The notes under the pieces are model-generated. The model did no database searches and was not told where the DNA came from. It worked only from the letters and a program-made list of their open reading frames with translations. Below are positions 12,001-24,140 of a DNA stretch of 64,000 nt, one piece after another. The position numbers were made by a program, and so were the translations under genes. Within the stretch, counting starts at the first letter, position 1, and every line of letters starts with the position of its first letter. Origin of the DNA: Pyronema omphalodes (taxonomy: Eukaryota; Ascomycota; Pezizomycetes; Pezizales; Pyronemataceae); the NCBI GenBank assembly GCA_024516155.1, contig JAJJXM010000028.1, forward strand, positions 372,001-436,000. Direction: 5' to 3'.

Positions 12001-13218
12001 GTCAGTCCTGGTATCTCTCTAGTGGGTGAATTCTAGGATTGGGGTTGAATATAGGGTTATCATGGGGTAGGGGCCCTACTTTGTCATATGCTTAGCCGCC
12101 AATGCAATCGCATATTCAGCAACCACCGTTTTACCAGCGGAGGTATGTGCAGCCACGAAAACCGAATCGCCCTGTTCCAAATGATAAACCGCCTCCTTCT
12201 GGAACGTATCAAGTTCGAAACTCCACTCCTTCGCCATAACCGGTACCAACTCTCTGAAATTCGTCAACTCCTGATTAACATCCACCATATGCGCCCACTC
12301 CTTATTTTTCTGCTTCACAAGCGGGGCATAAAGATCTCCTCTTGGCGCCAGCATTGGGAATTCGACAGGAAGGAGGTCATCCATTGAGTCGAGCTCCGAA
12401 ATCGGCTTATTATCATCATCCTTAGCAGGTGCGGAAGAGGCTCCCTTGCGTGCTCGCTTCGGTTGAACATCTCCAAACGTAAACTTCTCCGCCTCGACAT
12501 CCTCCTCTACCTCGGACACATTTTCAGTTTCAAACTTCAATCCTCTGCTCATTCCGGGGGCAACTCTGAGAAGTCCATCCCTTCCAATTCTCTCCTCCAT
12601 CTCGGCTTCATAGCGCTCAAGCTCCTCAGCACGCTCGTTGGCGGAACCAGCATCCACTCCACCAGGGGAAAAGGGAAAGAATCCGGCTTTTCCGCGGACA
12701 AAATCCGCCTTGGAGGCGGGCTTGCGTAACAATGAGGTGGAGTTCTTAGCAGTGATGGATTGTGCGGGAACGGTCACTTCTTTGTAACCGGTCACTTTGC
12801 CTTCGAGACCTTCGCGGGTGAAGCGGATTACGGTGCGGGACATGGTTGGGGCAAGGCCCATTAGGGAAAGGTAGTCTTCGGGTTCATCCCATCTTCTGTA
12901 GAAAGAAACCAAACATTAGTAATCGGACAATATAAGAGGTTATAAAGATATATCAAGTCGGTTTCCGTTGTAAAACATCCCACAATAGCTTGATACGAGG
13001 TTGATGGGGTACACGTACTGCTGTAGTCTATTCAACCACTCTGTTCCAAATCTTTGACTCGGCTCTAGGAAAGTCTTCTCCAGCTCCTTCCTTCTTTCCT
13101 CATCACTAGGCTTAACCCTCTTTCTAGGTCTCGTTTCCTCCAAGATACTATCAATCCAAGTATCCGACTCCAGATCCAGGTTTGAGACCGCCACCATGCA
13201 GTCTAGGATATCGGTCAT
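9088..13218 (-). CDS. SKI2: Ski2-type DExH RNA helicase (superkiller complex), 1260 aa
   Basis: Model: complement of join 9088..9765, 9844..10683, 10742..11990, 12080..12895, 13019..13218; all junctions close in frame (1261 codons). Residues around 318-323 carry TSAGKT (Walker A), about 406 has DEVH, about 437 has SAT, and about 728 has [10 protein letters not shown] (motif VI). The junction at [21 protein letters not shown] reads through cleanly. About 40 residues rich in RGG lie between the RecA lobes near 520-560. The C-terminal third contains the arch-type insertion and a DSHCT helical bundle ending [11 protein letters not shown]. Family knowledge: Ski2 is the ATPase of the cytoplasmic Ski complex that feeds mRNA to the exosome and restricts dsRNA virus expression. 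DEVH with [14 protein letters not shown] favours Ski2 over Mtr4. Length fits Ski2 (about 1250-1290 aa). Confidence 0.95.
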
Positions 13219-15348
13219 TGTGGCTGTCTGATTTGCTCGTAGTCTTGTAGTTTGTTGCGAGATAGCTTGATCCTCTGGATTCGTGGAGCTCTGGGATCGC
13301 GAGGTGCTCGTTCAAGTCGCGTATCTAGAGTCCCGCAAGGTGGGGCAGGCTACTCTAATCGACAGGGATCGTGACGTACCAATGGTGCAGTCTGACAATC
13401 GGGCCGATTTGTGCCAAGCCTGATGAGTACTCGTGGGTATGGTGGCCGTCAGCTCACTCCTCCGAAAGCGCGAACGGCTGAGCCAGGCGCTGCTTAAACC
13501 GGGTTTTGCCTCAGCCTGGAAGTCCTGTGCAGCCGTGTCCACATCAGGGAATACAACTACAGACGCCGACAAGCGAGATACTAGAGTTTAATATGGATGG
13601 CTTGAGCGATGGACAGCCGCCTGAACCAGTCCGTGCGGCTTTAAAGTTTGGGGTTAAGGATTTAAGTTTAACGCAGCCTTACAGCGTGGACCAACTGCAC
13701 GTCGATGGGAGGTTATGTACGAGAAGGAGCAAATGTACGCTGACGGAAGGCTATGATGAGGTGAAATTGCATGCTGAGAGAAGGTTTTAAGGAAGCGGAA
13801 CTGTACAGACGGCTAGATACGGATGGTAACTTATTAATCCAGTTCTTCTTCGCATACACACATGCATCCCCAACGTGGAATTGGTGCAACAAGAAACTCA
13901 TCTCCCGCCCGTGTGCTTTGGTTTGCGTTGCATCCTTTAATTTCGGATTGAGACAAATGATATCATGGCTCAGTTTGGAATTGTGCTTTTACTGCTCGTG
14001 TACCTGGAGTGTTGAATTTGGAGATAGGCACTTGAAGTAGTTGGTAGAGTGGAGGCAAATGAAGAGTCTTTCTGAGTCGATAGAGGAGTTTGCCGTTTTA
14101 GCTACATCGCTCTTCGTCCTCTTTGTTTCAACTCCTTCCACACATCCCGCCTTCCGCCTCCCGCCTCCCGCCTGCCTTTCAGTGCCACCAACCGTCGCGT
14201 GCCCCTTCCCTGTCGGGACCATTGTGTTTTCACGTGCTCAAAATGTGTTATTTCTTTGCCAAGGCCACAGTCTGGTCTGGTCTGGTCTTCACGATCACTG
14301 AACTGACAGGTTCCTGACGCTACGAGTACGGACTGTTGTTTTCATCTGTTGCACCTTCCATCCGGGTAACTCTTCATCCAGTTGTTCTCCTCGTGGTGGT
14401 GCACATTTACCCACCGGGGACTTGCGTGTCGCAAGGATAAATTTGACGTGCATCCTGCAGCGAAAGTTGGTTTCGGTCTAGGGGAAACAAATAATTTTTC
14501 TTCGTTCGGTTTTTCTCCAAGAATTCAGATGCTGGTGGTTGACGCAGGGTCAGAGAGCACGTTTCTGTTGGCGGGGTGTGCTCTTTCGTCTCTTCTCTTC
14601 TCGTTGGTCCACCACCACAGTGCCGACTTGTCTGGCCAACCATGTCTGTTATGTAGATGGATAGATTCAGAGGATCCCCCATCCTCAACTGAACCCCTAA
14701 CCCCCCCGCCCCGCCCCTGACAAAGCCTCCGTCCTCATCCAAAGACCTTAGCTGGCCCATCCCCCTCATTAGCATCACCCCCACTCGACCCACTAAGCCC
14801 AGCCCTGCCCCAAGCGATGCAAAAACAGTTTAAATAAAAAAAAAATTAATCCAAGTCGAGCAATCGTATCTGCCCAATTCAGATGGTGAACAAGACGGTG
14901 TGAACGGTTTAGAGAAAAATAAGTGTCAATTTTGCTGAGATCAACTGTTGCCGGGGCGTTGTTGGCGCCGGACGCGAGCATCCCATTGGAGCGTGCAAAA
15001 GCCCTAAAGATTTTTTGCGAGGACCCAAATCTGCCCCTCCTACTCATCTTCCCAACGGGCAGCAGCACCAAAACCCAACGCCAACTGAACCACCTGTCCT
15101 CCTTCCTCCTCCTCCACAACACTCGCTCACTACAGTCGAGACGAACAAGACACCGAGTTGAGCTGAACACCTGTCGCCACCACCCCGCGACTCAAAAAAT
15201 CCATATTCCGCAGAGCTCACTTTCGCTGCCATCTCTTCACGTCCGACCACACACCTTGACCGGACATTCTGAGGCTCGCGAGCTTGTATAACCAGAAAAC
15301 ACACCTCGCCGAACTTATTAATCTTTCTTTAACCAAAAATTCACAAAA
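13219..15348. promoter_or_regulatory. 2.1 kb divergent intergenic region between SKI2 and the importin gene
   Basis: It separates the two start codons (SKI2 at 13218 minus, importin at 15349 plus), so it must hold both promoters and 5' UTRs. Pyrimidine-rich stretches occur at about 14100-14200 and 15035-15130, and an A-run at 14830-14845. The ORFs present have no recognisable domain. I identify no specific binding site. Confidence 0.4.
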
Positions 15349-18300
15349 ATGGACGCTGGAGCTCTCCGCGAATGCATTGCCTCAACTTTGAGTGCCAACG
15401 CCGACATTAGACGACAGGCTGAGTTGCAGCTCAAGTCGGTAAGTCCCGTCGAACAAAAATTTCGACCGCGGTCCCAACAACCGTACGAAAAGTGCAAGAA
15501 CTGATTGTATGGATTTCGTTTTCTGCAGGCGGAAGTGCAAAATGGCTTCGTCGCCGCCCTCACAGATCTTATCTCATCTGACCCCGATGTGAACCTACGC
15601 TTGTCTGGTGAGAGCCGCAAAGACCCCGCCCCCGCTCGTCTGGGTATTAACATTGTGAAGCCGTCGTCTACCTCAAGAACAAGGTTACCAGATCTTGGGA
15701 ATCCAACGAGGAGTACCCCAAGGTCCCCGCAATCCCCGAGGAGGAGAAGGCTATTCTCCGCGACCGCCTTATCCCCACTCTCGCTACCGCCCCCACAAAC
15801 ATCCGCCAGCAGCTCGTTCCTCTTATTTCCAAGATCCTCCACTACGATTTCCCCGAGAGATGGCCTCAGTACATGGACATCACCATGAACTTGTTGAACT
15901 CCAACGACATCCAGTCCGTTTACGCCGGAGTTCAGTGCTTGTTGTCAATCTGCAGAACCTACCGCTTCAAGCGCGACACCGACAAGCGTGAGGAGTTGGA
16001 CCGTGTTACTCAGGCTACTTTCCCCATTATTTTGAACATTGGAAACAGATTGGTCGACGAGACCAGCGCTGAGGCCGGAGATATGTTGAAGATGATTATT
16101 AAGACCTACAAGCACGCCGTATACGTAAGTTTGAAATAATCGCAGAGGCGAGCTTGGAGTGGTGGGCTGATATTTCCTAGTTTGAGCTTGCCGCACACCT
16201 CAGAGAGCAGTCTTCCATTCTTGGTTGGTGCCAGTTGTTCATTCGCGTCGTTCAGAAGGAGGCCCCCGCCGAGTCTATGTTGGAGGACCTTGACGAGCGG
16301 GAGATTCACCCCTGGTGGAAGGCCAAGAAGTGGGCCTACGGAAACCTTAATCGTTTGTTCGTTCGGTATGTATCAGATAAGGAATGCCGGATGATAGACG
16401 TGAGAAACTGACAGTTAATAGCTACGGAAACCCCGGTGCGGTCACCAGCGGCGCTAACGGCGAGTCTTACGAGGAGTTTGCTAAGGGATTCATTGAGACT
16501 TTCGCCCCCGAGATTCTCAAGGCCTACCTTTCCCAGATTGAGCTCTGGGTTTCTAAGCAGCGCTGGTTGTCCAAGATCTGCCAGTCCAACATCATTGCTT
16601 TCATGGACGAGTGCATCAAGCCTTCCGCTACCTGGAAGCACTTGAGCCCCCACGTCGAGACTCTCATTCAGCACGTTCTTTTCCCCCTCCTTTGCCAGTC
16701 TGATGAGGACCTCGAGCTCTTCCACGACGAGCCCGCCGAGTACATCCACCGCAAGATCAACTTGTACGAGGAGATCTCCTCTCCCGATGTTGCCGCCACC
16801 AACTTCCTCATGACCCTTACCAAGTCCCGCAAGAAGCAGACTTTCACCGTTCTCAACTTCATCAACGGCGTTGTTAACCGCTACGAGGCCGCCTCTGAGC
16901 AGGAGAAGAACCACCGTGAGAAGGAGGGTGCCCTCCGTATGATCGGAACTCTTGCCTCCATCATTCTCGGAAAGAAGTCCCCCATTGCCGACCAGGTTGA
17001 GTACTTCTTTGTCCGCCACGTTTTCCCCGAGTTCCGCAGCTCCCAGGGATTCCTCCGTGCCCGTGCCTGTGACGTTTTGGAGAAGTTCTCCGAGTTGGAC
17101 TTCCAGGATGAGAACAACATTGTTTTGATTTACCAGAACATTGTCCAGTGCTTGAACGACCCTGAGCTCCCCGTCAAGGTTGAGGCAGCTCTTGCTCTCC
17201 AGCCTTTGATCCGTCACGACTTTATCCGCACCTCCATGAAGCAGAACATTGCCGACATCATGCAGCAGCTTTTGAAGCTCGCCAACGAGGTTGACGTTGA
17301 CTCGCTCGCCACCGTTATGGAGGAGTTCGTTGAGGTCTTCGCCGCTGAATTGACTCCCTTCGCCGTCCAGCTTACTGAGCAGCTCCGTGACACCTACCTC
17401 CGTATCATCTCCGACGTTATTGAGAAGGGACAGGGTAACAACGACGATGATGACCTTGACAACTACCTCGACGACAAGTCCATCACCGCTCTCGGAGTCC
17501 TCCAGACCATTGGAACTCTTATCCTCACCCTTGAGAGCACCCCCAACGTTCTTCTCCACCTCGAGCAGATCCTTGTTCCCGTCATCACCATCACCCTCGA
17601 GCACAAGCTCTCTGAGCTCTACAACGAGGTCTTTGAGATTATTGACTCTTGCACTTTCTCTGCCAAGGCTATTTCTCCCACCATGTGGGGAATTTTCACC
17701 CTCATCCACCGCTCCTTCAAGGACCGTGCTGAAATCTTCATTGAGGAGATGCTTCCTTGCCTTGACAACTACGTTTCTTACGGTCACGAGCAGTTGAAGG
17801 CCAACCCCGAGTACATGGAGGCTATCTTCGACATCATCACCACCATCTTCACCAACGAGCGCCTCGGACCCATGGACCGTATCTGTGGATGCAAGCTTGC
17901 CGAAGCCGTCCTTTTGAACATGCGTGGACACGCCGACAAGTACCTCAACCACTTCATTGAGATTGCCATGTCTTGCTTGACCGACAAGGCCGAGATCAAG
18001 TCTTACCGTGTTCACCTTTTGGAGATGGTCATCAACTGTATCTACTACAACCCTGCTGCCACTCTTCAGATCCTCGAGTCTCACGGATGGACCAACAAGT
18101 TCTTCTCTCTTTGGTTCTCCAACATTGAGAACTTCAACCGTGTCCACGACAAGAAGCTTTCCATTGTTGCCATTGTTGCGTTGATTCAGCTTTCCCCTGA
18201 GCAGGTTCCTCCCAGCATCCAGCCTGGTTGGGTCAAGTTGATGTCCGGAATTGTTTCCCTTTTCGCCACTCTTCCTCTTGCCATGAAGAACCGTGAGGAA

Positions 18301-18797
18301 ATGTCCAAGGAGTCTCTCAACTTTGATGAGGAGTTTGGTTCCGACTCTGAGAACGAGTGGGATGGAGAGAACAACTGGGACAAGGAGGGTGAGGAGGGTG
18401 ATGAGGTCGATATTCCCGATGAGAGCGCTGCCTACCTTGACTTCTTGAACCAGAGCTCAAACGGCAACTTCAACTTGGACGACTTTGATGATGAGGATGA
18501 GTCCCTTGAGGAGGAGACTCTTCTCGAGACTCCTTTGGATTTGATTGAGCCTTACCAGTTGTTCCGCGGTGCTATGTTGAGTATGTATTCCAGGGATTGA
18601 TTGATGGTGAATATTTTGCTAACTTCTTTACAGACATCCAGGCTACTCAGCCCGCTGTTTACGACGCCCTCACCAAGGAGCTTTCCCCCGATGAGCAGAG
18701 CATGATCAACAACGTCTTCCAGGAGGCAGAGCAGAAGCGGTTAGAGCAGGAAGCCACCGCACTCGCCGCCATGCAGGCTCAGCAGGCTGGAAACTAG
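15349..18797 (+). CDS. Importin-beta family karyopherin of the importin-7/8 (Sxm1/Nmd5) type, 1046 aa
   Basis: Model: join 15349..15438, 15529..15607, 15661..16124, 16181..16365, 16422..18580, 18634..18797; 1047 codons with all phases matching. The short 5' exons give MDAGALRECIASTLSANADI, typical of an importin-beta N-terminal (IBN) region. AVVYLKNKVTRSW at the exon 2/3 join and HPWWKAKKWAYGNLNRLF at the exon 4 end are hallmark strings of the Sxm1/Nmd5/importin-7 group. The rest is HEAT-repeat helices, ending in two acidic tracts (SDSENEWDGENNWDKEGEEG and DDFDDEDESLEEE). Family role: RanGTP-regulated import of ribosomal proteins, histones and other cargo. Length matches Nmd5 and importin-7 (about 1040-1050). 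Codon use is strongly biased to C-ending codons, suggesting high expression. Sxm1 and Nmd5 cannot be separated by eye. Confidence 0.93.
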
Positions 18798-19621
18798 GGA
18801 CCCAAGCCTGGAAAAAGCCGATATGCGCAGCGACTCGACGCTATAGCTATGTAGCTGCTATAGCTAGATTGAAGTCTCCAGATTGAGGATAGATGAAGTC
18901 ATGCAACTTTCAGCGGGGATAAACAAAATGGGGTTTCAGTTTTTTTTTTTTTCTTTAACTTATGTTCGGCTCTGATCTGTTTTTTTTAAGGGATATATGG
19001 ATAAGGGGGTTCTAAGGGTATCTTGGTTAATTCTTTTGTTGGGGTTCTTTTTATGTTTTTTTTTTTTGTTTACTTTCTGTTTTTTTTTATCGATTTATAT
19101 TTCTTCTTTCTGTTTTTTTCTGTAGTTTTTAGGTTCCTTTTTCGCCTTTTTTTTTATGGGGATTTTTTTTTCCTTCTCTTTTATCATCATTGAATCGTGA
19201 TTTTGCTTTGATATACGTGAAATTATGTGATATATATTAAAAAGTTGTGAGGAAACCCGATAGTACAGCGGCAAGCAGCAAGCGGCTAGAGGCTAGCCAA
19301 GACACCCATCACCCGCGACCAAGGATCTGGATCTGGATATGTATGGTTATGCCGATATGTATACGCGCGGCTATACAGCCTCCAACGTCGACGGTTCTTC
19401 ATCGTATCTCATTCATCAGCTCATACTCCCTTTACCCATCCCATCCAATCCCCCATCTCCACTTATGACCCCCCCACCAAACCGGAAAAAATTCCCGCAT
19501 AACCACATGCAACATAACATCATATATCCCATATTCTATCAACAACAACCTTCCCTTCCCTCCCTTCCCTCCCTCCCTTCCCTCAAAACGAAAGAGCGCC
19601 AGGAACCAAAACAAAACAAAA
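18798..19621. other. 3' flank of the importin gene, T-rich
   Basis: Runs of T on the plus strand (18940-19190) are consistent with a 3' UTR or terminator zone. C-rich low-complexity DNA (cccttccctccc) lies just before the tRNA at 19622. No gene is seen. Confidence 0.4.
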
Positions 19622-19725
19622 GGCTCGAACCAGGATTTGAACCTGGGACCTCTCGCAAACTATAGTGTAGCTGATACTTAGAGTTAAATCCCTAAGCGAG
19701 AATCATACCACTAGACCATCCGAGC
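19622..19725 (-). tRNA. tRNA-Pro(AGG), copy 2, with 32 nt intron
   Basis: Exons are identical to copy 1 (acceptor GCTCGGA/TTCGAGC, anticodon AGG). The 32 nt intron after position 37 is the longest of the four and differs from the others except for the ACTCTAAG pairing segment. It points away from copy 3, which lies 712 bp further on the opposite strand. T-rich sequence follows its 3' end on the minus strand. Confidence 0.95.
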
Positions 19726-20437
19726 TGTGACTGTTGTTTCGGGGGGGCGTTTATGGGGTTGTGGCAGAGGATGGGATTGGGGGTGAGGCTGGGGGGGATG
19801 GGGGATGAGGCATGGAGGATGGGGGATACTCATTATACATATTATGGCCTCTAGATAATCGGCTACGGTTAAGTTTTTGGGGTATGAATTAAAGGTTTTG
19901 GGGTATGTATCTTTTGCTTGTAGTAAAGTCAAGTTAAGTCAAGTTAAGTCTATTTTTACAAGTTCCCGTAAGCAAACTGGTATAGGGGTGGGGGTGGGGG
20001 GGGGGGGGGGGGTGGGAGTGAGAGTGTTAGGGAATAACATAATATTATCTAACCCACAGAGGTATGAAATATACGTTCAATCGTGTAATTTCTTTTCAAT
20101 CAATCACACCCTGGGGTACTACAAATATTCGCCATCTAAAATCTAAAATCCACAATTCACAATTCACAATCTACAACTATTATCAGTTCTAATCTTCAGT
20201 GATGATTAACTTATCTATATACATAGCATAGTGCATAACCCGGCCCAGCCCAGTGCAGTGAAGCTCAGTCCAGTCCAGTACAGTCCATAACACCCCTAAA
20301 ACCCATCCACAAGAATCTCTCCAACTCAAAGCCCAAGCCAATAACCCTTTATCTCCCCATTCACCCTCCCTTCCTCCTCCTGACGTATGGTCCGAAATTT
20401 AGCGATCAAAAACACCAACACCCCTGTCAAATAACAA
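19726..20437. other. Spacer between divergent tRNA-Pro copies 2 and 3
   Basis: Holds the 5' flanks of both tRNA genes, a G-rich block (19741-19830), a 17-G run (19996-20012) and cagtccagtccagtacagtcc-like short repeats near 20265. No protein gene is seen. Confidence 0.4.
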
Positions 20438-20534
20438 GCTCGGATGGTCTAGTGGTATGATTCTCGCTTAGGGTTGACTCTAAGTACCGATTACGGTTTG
20501 CGAGAGGTCCCAGGTTCAAATCCTGGTTCGAGCC
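20438..20534 (+). tRNA. tRNA-Pro(AGG), copy 3, with 25 nt intron
   Basis: Complete cloverleaf with anticodon AGG at 20470-20472 and a 25 nt intron after position 37; mature length 72 nt. A and B box sequences are intact and a TTTTT terminator follows within a few bases. Exons are identical to the other three copies. Confidence 0.96.
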
Positions 20535-20760
20535 TTGTTTTTGGGGTTTTGATGGAAGGGAGAGGCTTTTTTTTGTGGGAGGCTTGAAGGGGTTGAAGGG
20601 TTGGTGGGGTTTGTTGATTTCGGTGGGGTGGGGGAGAGATGGTATTATTTATTGGAGGAGGGAACAAGAACGTTTCGCAGTGACAGAATGATATAGAGTA
20701 GGCAGAATGAAGTGTATGAAGAATATACTAGGCAAGATCTTGGAGTAAGATGATTACTTA
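20535..20760. other. Short spacer between tRNA-Pro copy 3 and the TIR element
   Basis: G-rich flank of the tRNA followed by AT-rich DNA. No feature is seen. Confidence 0.3.
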
Positions 20761-22822
20761 CACTTGCAAAAAAAGGGGGGTTTTGAAAATGTTTTTGAAA
20801 TGTTTTTGCACGCGAGAAAGGTTTTCAGCGCCATGTAGACATTTTTTCACGCTGGAAGCGTGTAATATCGAAAGCGTTCTTTTGTGCAGACTCTTTGAGC
20901 GCTGAAAACACATTGCGGCATCTAAACATAGGCATACTTAGAGAACGCCATAACACTTCGTATGTTTTAGGTGGTCTGTAGCGCTCTTTCCAATAATCCA
21001 TTTTTGAATTCAGTACTGTATATACTGTCGAAATGTTTTTTCAACTGCTGCAAAATATATAATCGCATCTTTAGTGTTTACCACGCGAAGATAAACGTCG
21101 AAGAAAACAAATTGGCTCTGGTCTAGACGTGTAGTTCTCACGACAGCATTTGCATCATCACTCCTGGAGTACTACAACCGCTTTGTGCTATGTGGAGGCG
21201 TTTTTCTCCTTCCAATTTTTTTCTACAACGTCGGAAGTGATATGAAGAATCTGCCTTTCACTCTAGCTTCTGTGAGGCCAAACTCCAGCAGTGGTTCACC
21301 ACCGCTGAGTGCTGGCAGAAGGTATACCTCGCCATGATGCTACAGTGTAACAGTTGTGTGAGATGTATGAGAAAATAAATTCTTATCACTCATTTCCCAC
21401 TCAATTTGAATTAGTAATTTGGCAATTGATGCTGTTGAAACCCTTTGTGAACAAAGCTGAGAAGCTACAAGTCTACACTTCGTGATGGTTTCCCCAGCAT
21501 AGCATACCGGGGGATGCAGAATCAAGTAATGCCGCATTAACTCAGCCCCCGATCTTCTTGTGAAAAAAATATAGATACTGAGGCAAGTTGATTGAGTTGT
21601 CTCTTTGTTCTTGACCCTTTATGCGTTTGTGAACCTTTCATTTTGATGACAAGTACTTGTCCAGCGATATTCCAACACTTCTGTTCCTCCACACTCTTCC
21701 ACTTTGTCTGCCATGAGACTTCGCCTTTTTGTCCCGGGCTATCACATTTCTCTCACTCCAACATCCAACCCCCCAATCGCCACCTCCACCTCTTCCCCGC
21801 GCACCGTGGACAAAGTGCTAATCGAGTAACAGGTACAGTCTTTGCCGAAAAAAATTCCATATTTGCATACGCAGTTCAGGTTAGCTAGGACAAATTGCGG
21901 ATTCTACCACAACCGCGCGAATCATTCCTGCAAGCATCAGAGGGCTGACACCTATCCAGGCCGATGCATTTTCATAGGATTCTAAAGAACCAACACTGAG
22001 TAAGAATTTCACTAATAGACACTGCGTGTGGGAATACGTGTTGACTTTATTGTAGCAACTTCGTGGGGCTACCCCCGATGCCTGATTCTCTCTGGGATCA
22101 GCCATATTCAGTAAGCAACCATTTTACAAAACCACCTTCAGGAAATTCAACTCAAAAAATCACATTTGATGTATACAATAGGTTTCAAGAATCTTCCGAC
22201 ACGATGCCCTGGTGATAGGCCATTTGAAATAGATGAAGATAAAATGATCGGACTGGATGTCACCTTAATACCAAGGAAATCGTGTCTGTATCTCAAGGAA
22301 TGTTCATCATCCGTGTGACTTGTTTTAATTGTGGTGCTAGTAATGTGGATAATCACGTGAATTTAAATGAATCGGCCTTTCAAGTGAACTCAGTGCAGAG
22401 ATAATGTGATGCGGCTAGTCCTCATTCAGGAGTTGTTCTCCAACCGTTCTTTTTCAAAAAGGGTTGCATACTGTTCAAAACCGCTTTTGAAAACGCTTTC
22501 GAAAACGCATCTGAAAACTCTTCCGATTGAAAAATGCTTGTGGCGGTAACCATTCAAAGATGTTACATGTTTTGCAAAAATAAAGCATTTTTCAGTGCAT
22601 AATGTTTTGGAAAAACTAGGCATTACAAATGCTTAGACATTTTCAATTGCAATACCGGATAGAAATGACTAAACATTTATCTTATGTATACGCATTGCAC
22701 CCGCCTTCTAACTCTTTTTTGATGCTACCGCCCGAAGACGCCTTACCCTCAACGATAACGCGTTAGACCCGTCAGGTTACGTCTGTGGATGCGTTTTCAA
22801 AACCCCCCCTTTTTTGCAAGGG
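20761..22822. mobile_element. TIR element, 2062 bp, TA-flanked, no transposase
   Basis: Left end (20761-20789) and right end (22794-22822) are inverted repeats of about 29 bp. The core is CTTGCAAAAAA(A), then G6-7, then TTTTGAAAA. Both ends abut TA (20759-20760 and 22823-22824), the target duplication expected for Tc1/mariner-type DNA transposons. No ORF over about 100 aa lies inside, so it is non-autonomous or decayed. The right-hand 250 bp or so (about 22540-22790), reverse complemented, matches the repeat arms near 26090-26370 and 4600-5780. Shared strings include acctgacgggt and an atgtttagtca/gttgcgtaatgtc region. The superfamily call is inference from TSD and TIR only. Confidence 0.65.
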
Positions 22823-24074
22823 TATGCTTATGCAATTGCGAAAGCGTACTCGGCGTTATTGATATGGTTCGCTCAGTGCAACTAGGGAGATTAATTCTTC
22901 GGAGGTATTACGCAGGTTCTCTTCTTGGGAATGTTTGGTGGATCATATTATCGGCATTGAAAGAGGAAGCACATATGAGGAAACAAAAGGAAGAAACAAA
23001 AGCTAAAGCTTAAGATGAAGTAATTAAAATTATCACTGTGATGCTGGAGGTATTCAAGTGTTTAATCCTTAGCTATGTATGTAGGTGTGTAGGGACAAGC
23101 GGGACTTTAATCTTAGTTTGTACACTCGACTTCCGTTTCATATAAGTTTGAATTTGTGGCCATGCCTACTTGTGCCCTGCTTGGGTGCATGTCTCCATTA
23201 CCTTTCTTCTGTAAAATATGCTACTCACAGTCTGTCACTTATTTTCTTCTCTGTCTTATAGAATTTGGAGAGAAGTTTTGTCACGCGTTTTTGAAGCTAC
23301 TAAGTTTTGTTTTCTGATTTTCTCTTCGTTTTTCTCATTTTGGCAGCTTTTAGAGATGGTCTACCGTGCTCTGATAAAAAAAGGTTTACCGATAATACTG
23401 AAGCTGGGGGCTTTTGTACATTGTTTAACTCAATGTGTGTGTTGTTAAAGCCCCTTCTTCTCATGCCAAGATTGTGTTTTTCAGATGGCTGTATTGAGGC
23501 TGTAATGGTCCACTCTTAGAACGGGGATTCACGGTGCTATCAAAAGTGCCATGTTGAATACCGTATTAGCACTATTTACTAGATTACTTACCGGCTATGC
23601 CATTAGTACTTGATAAAATATGCTAGATATCCATCTCATGATGAACATCCGTGATTTGGATACCATCTACCGTCTGTGGTTCAATGTATGAATGCTTAGA
23701 TCTGGGTGTGAACCGGAATATTTTCTTATGCAATGTGCCTTTGTACTTATGTTAGATATGTAAACAATATGGAACTAGTGAGTTTTAAGAACAACCGCTG
23801 ACCTCGTACCATGCACACCCCACCAAATTCATTTACTATGTATCATCATCCTCTATCGTGCAACCTTTCCACCATCTCCACGTTTTTTGGTCCACAATCT
23901 TGTCATCGCCATCATCATCGCCGTATTCCACAGTTCAGCCTTGATTGACGGTTACGCAGACCGATCTCCAGCTACGTCACGGTCCGATAGAATTTTGCTT
24001 GTTAAAGATAAATTAGCTACGACCCCCCTGAGTATGTCTACACTTCCTCTGCGCTGCCCCCTTCCTTACTAACG
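22823..24074. other. Non-coding 5' flank of orphan gene B
   Basis: No gene is seen in 22823-23790. From about 23790 the sequence resembles the leader upstream of copy C (ccaccatctccacg, cagccttgattgacggtta). It contains a single copy of the leader module: intron-like GTATGTCTACACTTCC...TAG at about 24033-24085. Confidence 0.5.
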
Positions 24075-24140
24075 TTGAATTCTAGAAGTCCCGATATCTT
24101 TGCCAGAATTATCCACCCCAAAACTGTTGATCTATCGACA

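Noticed and set aside
16336..18147. 603-codon ORF antisense to the importin gene
   Set aside because: It mirrors the largest importin exon; strong C-ending codon bias removes stops on the opposite strand. The L/V/G/E-rich translation has no domain.
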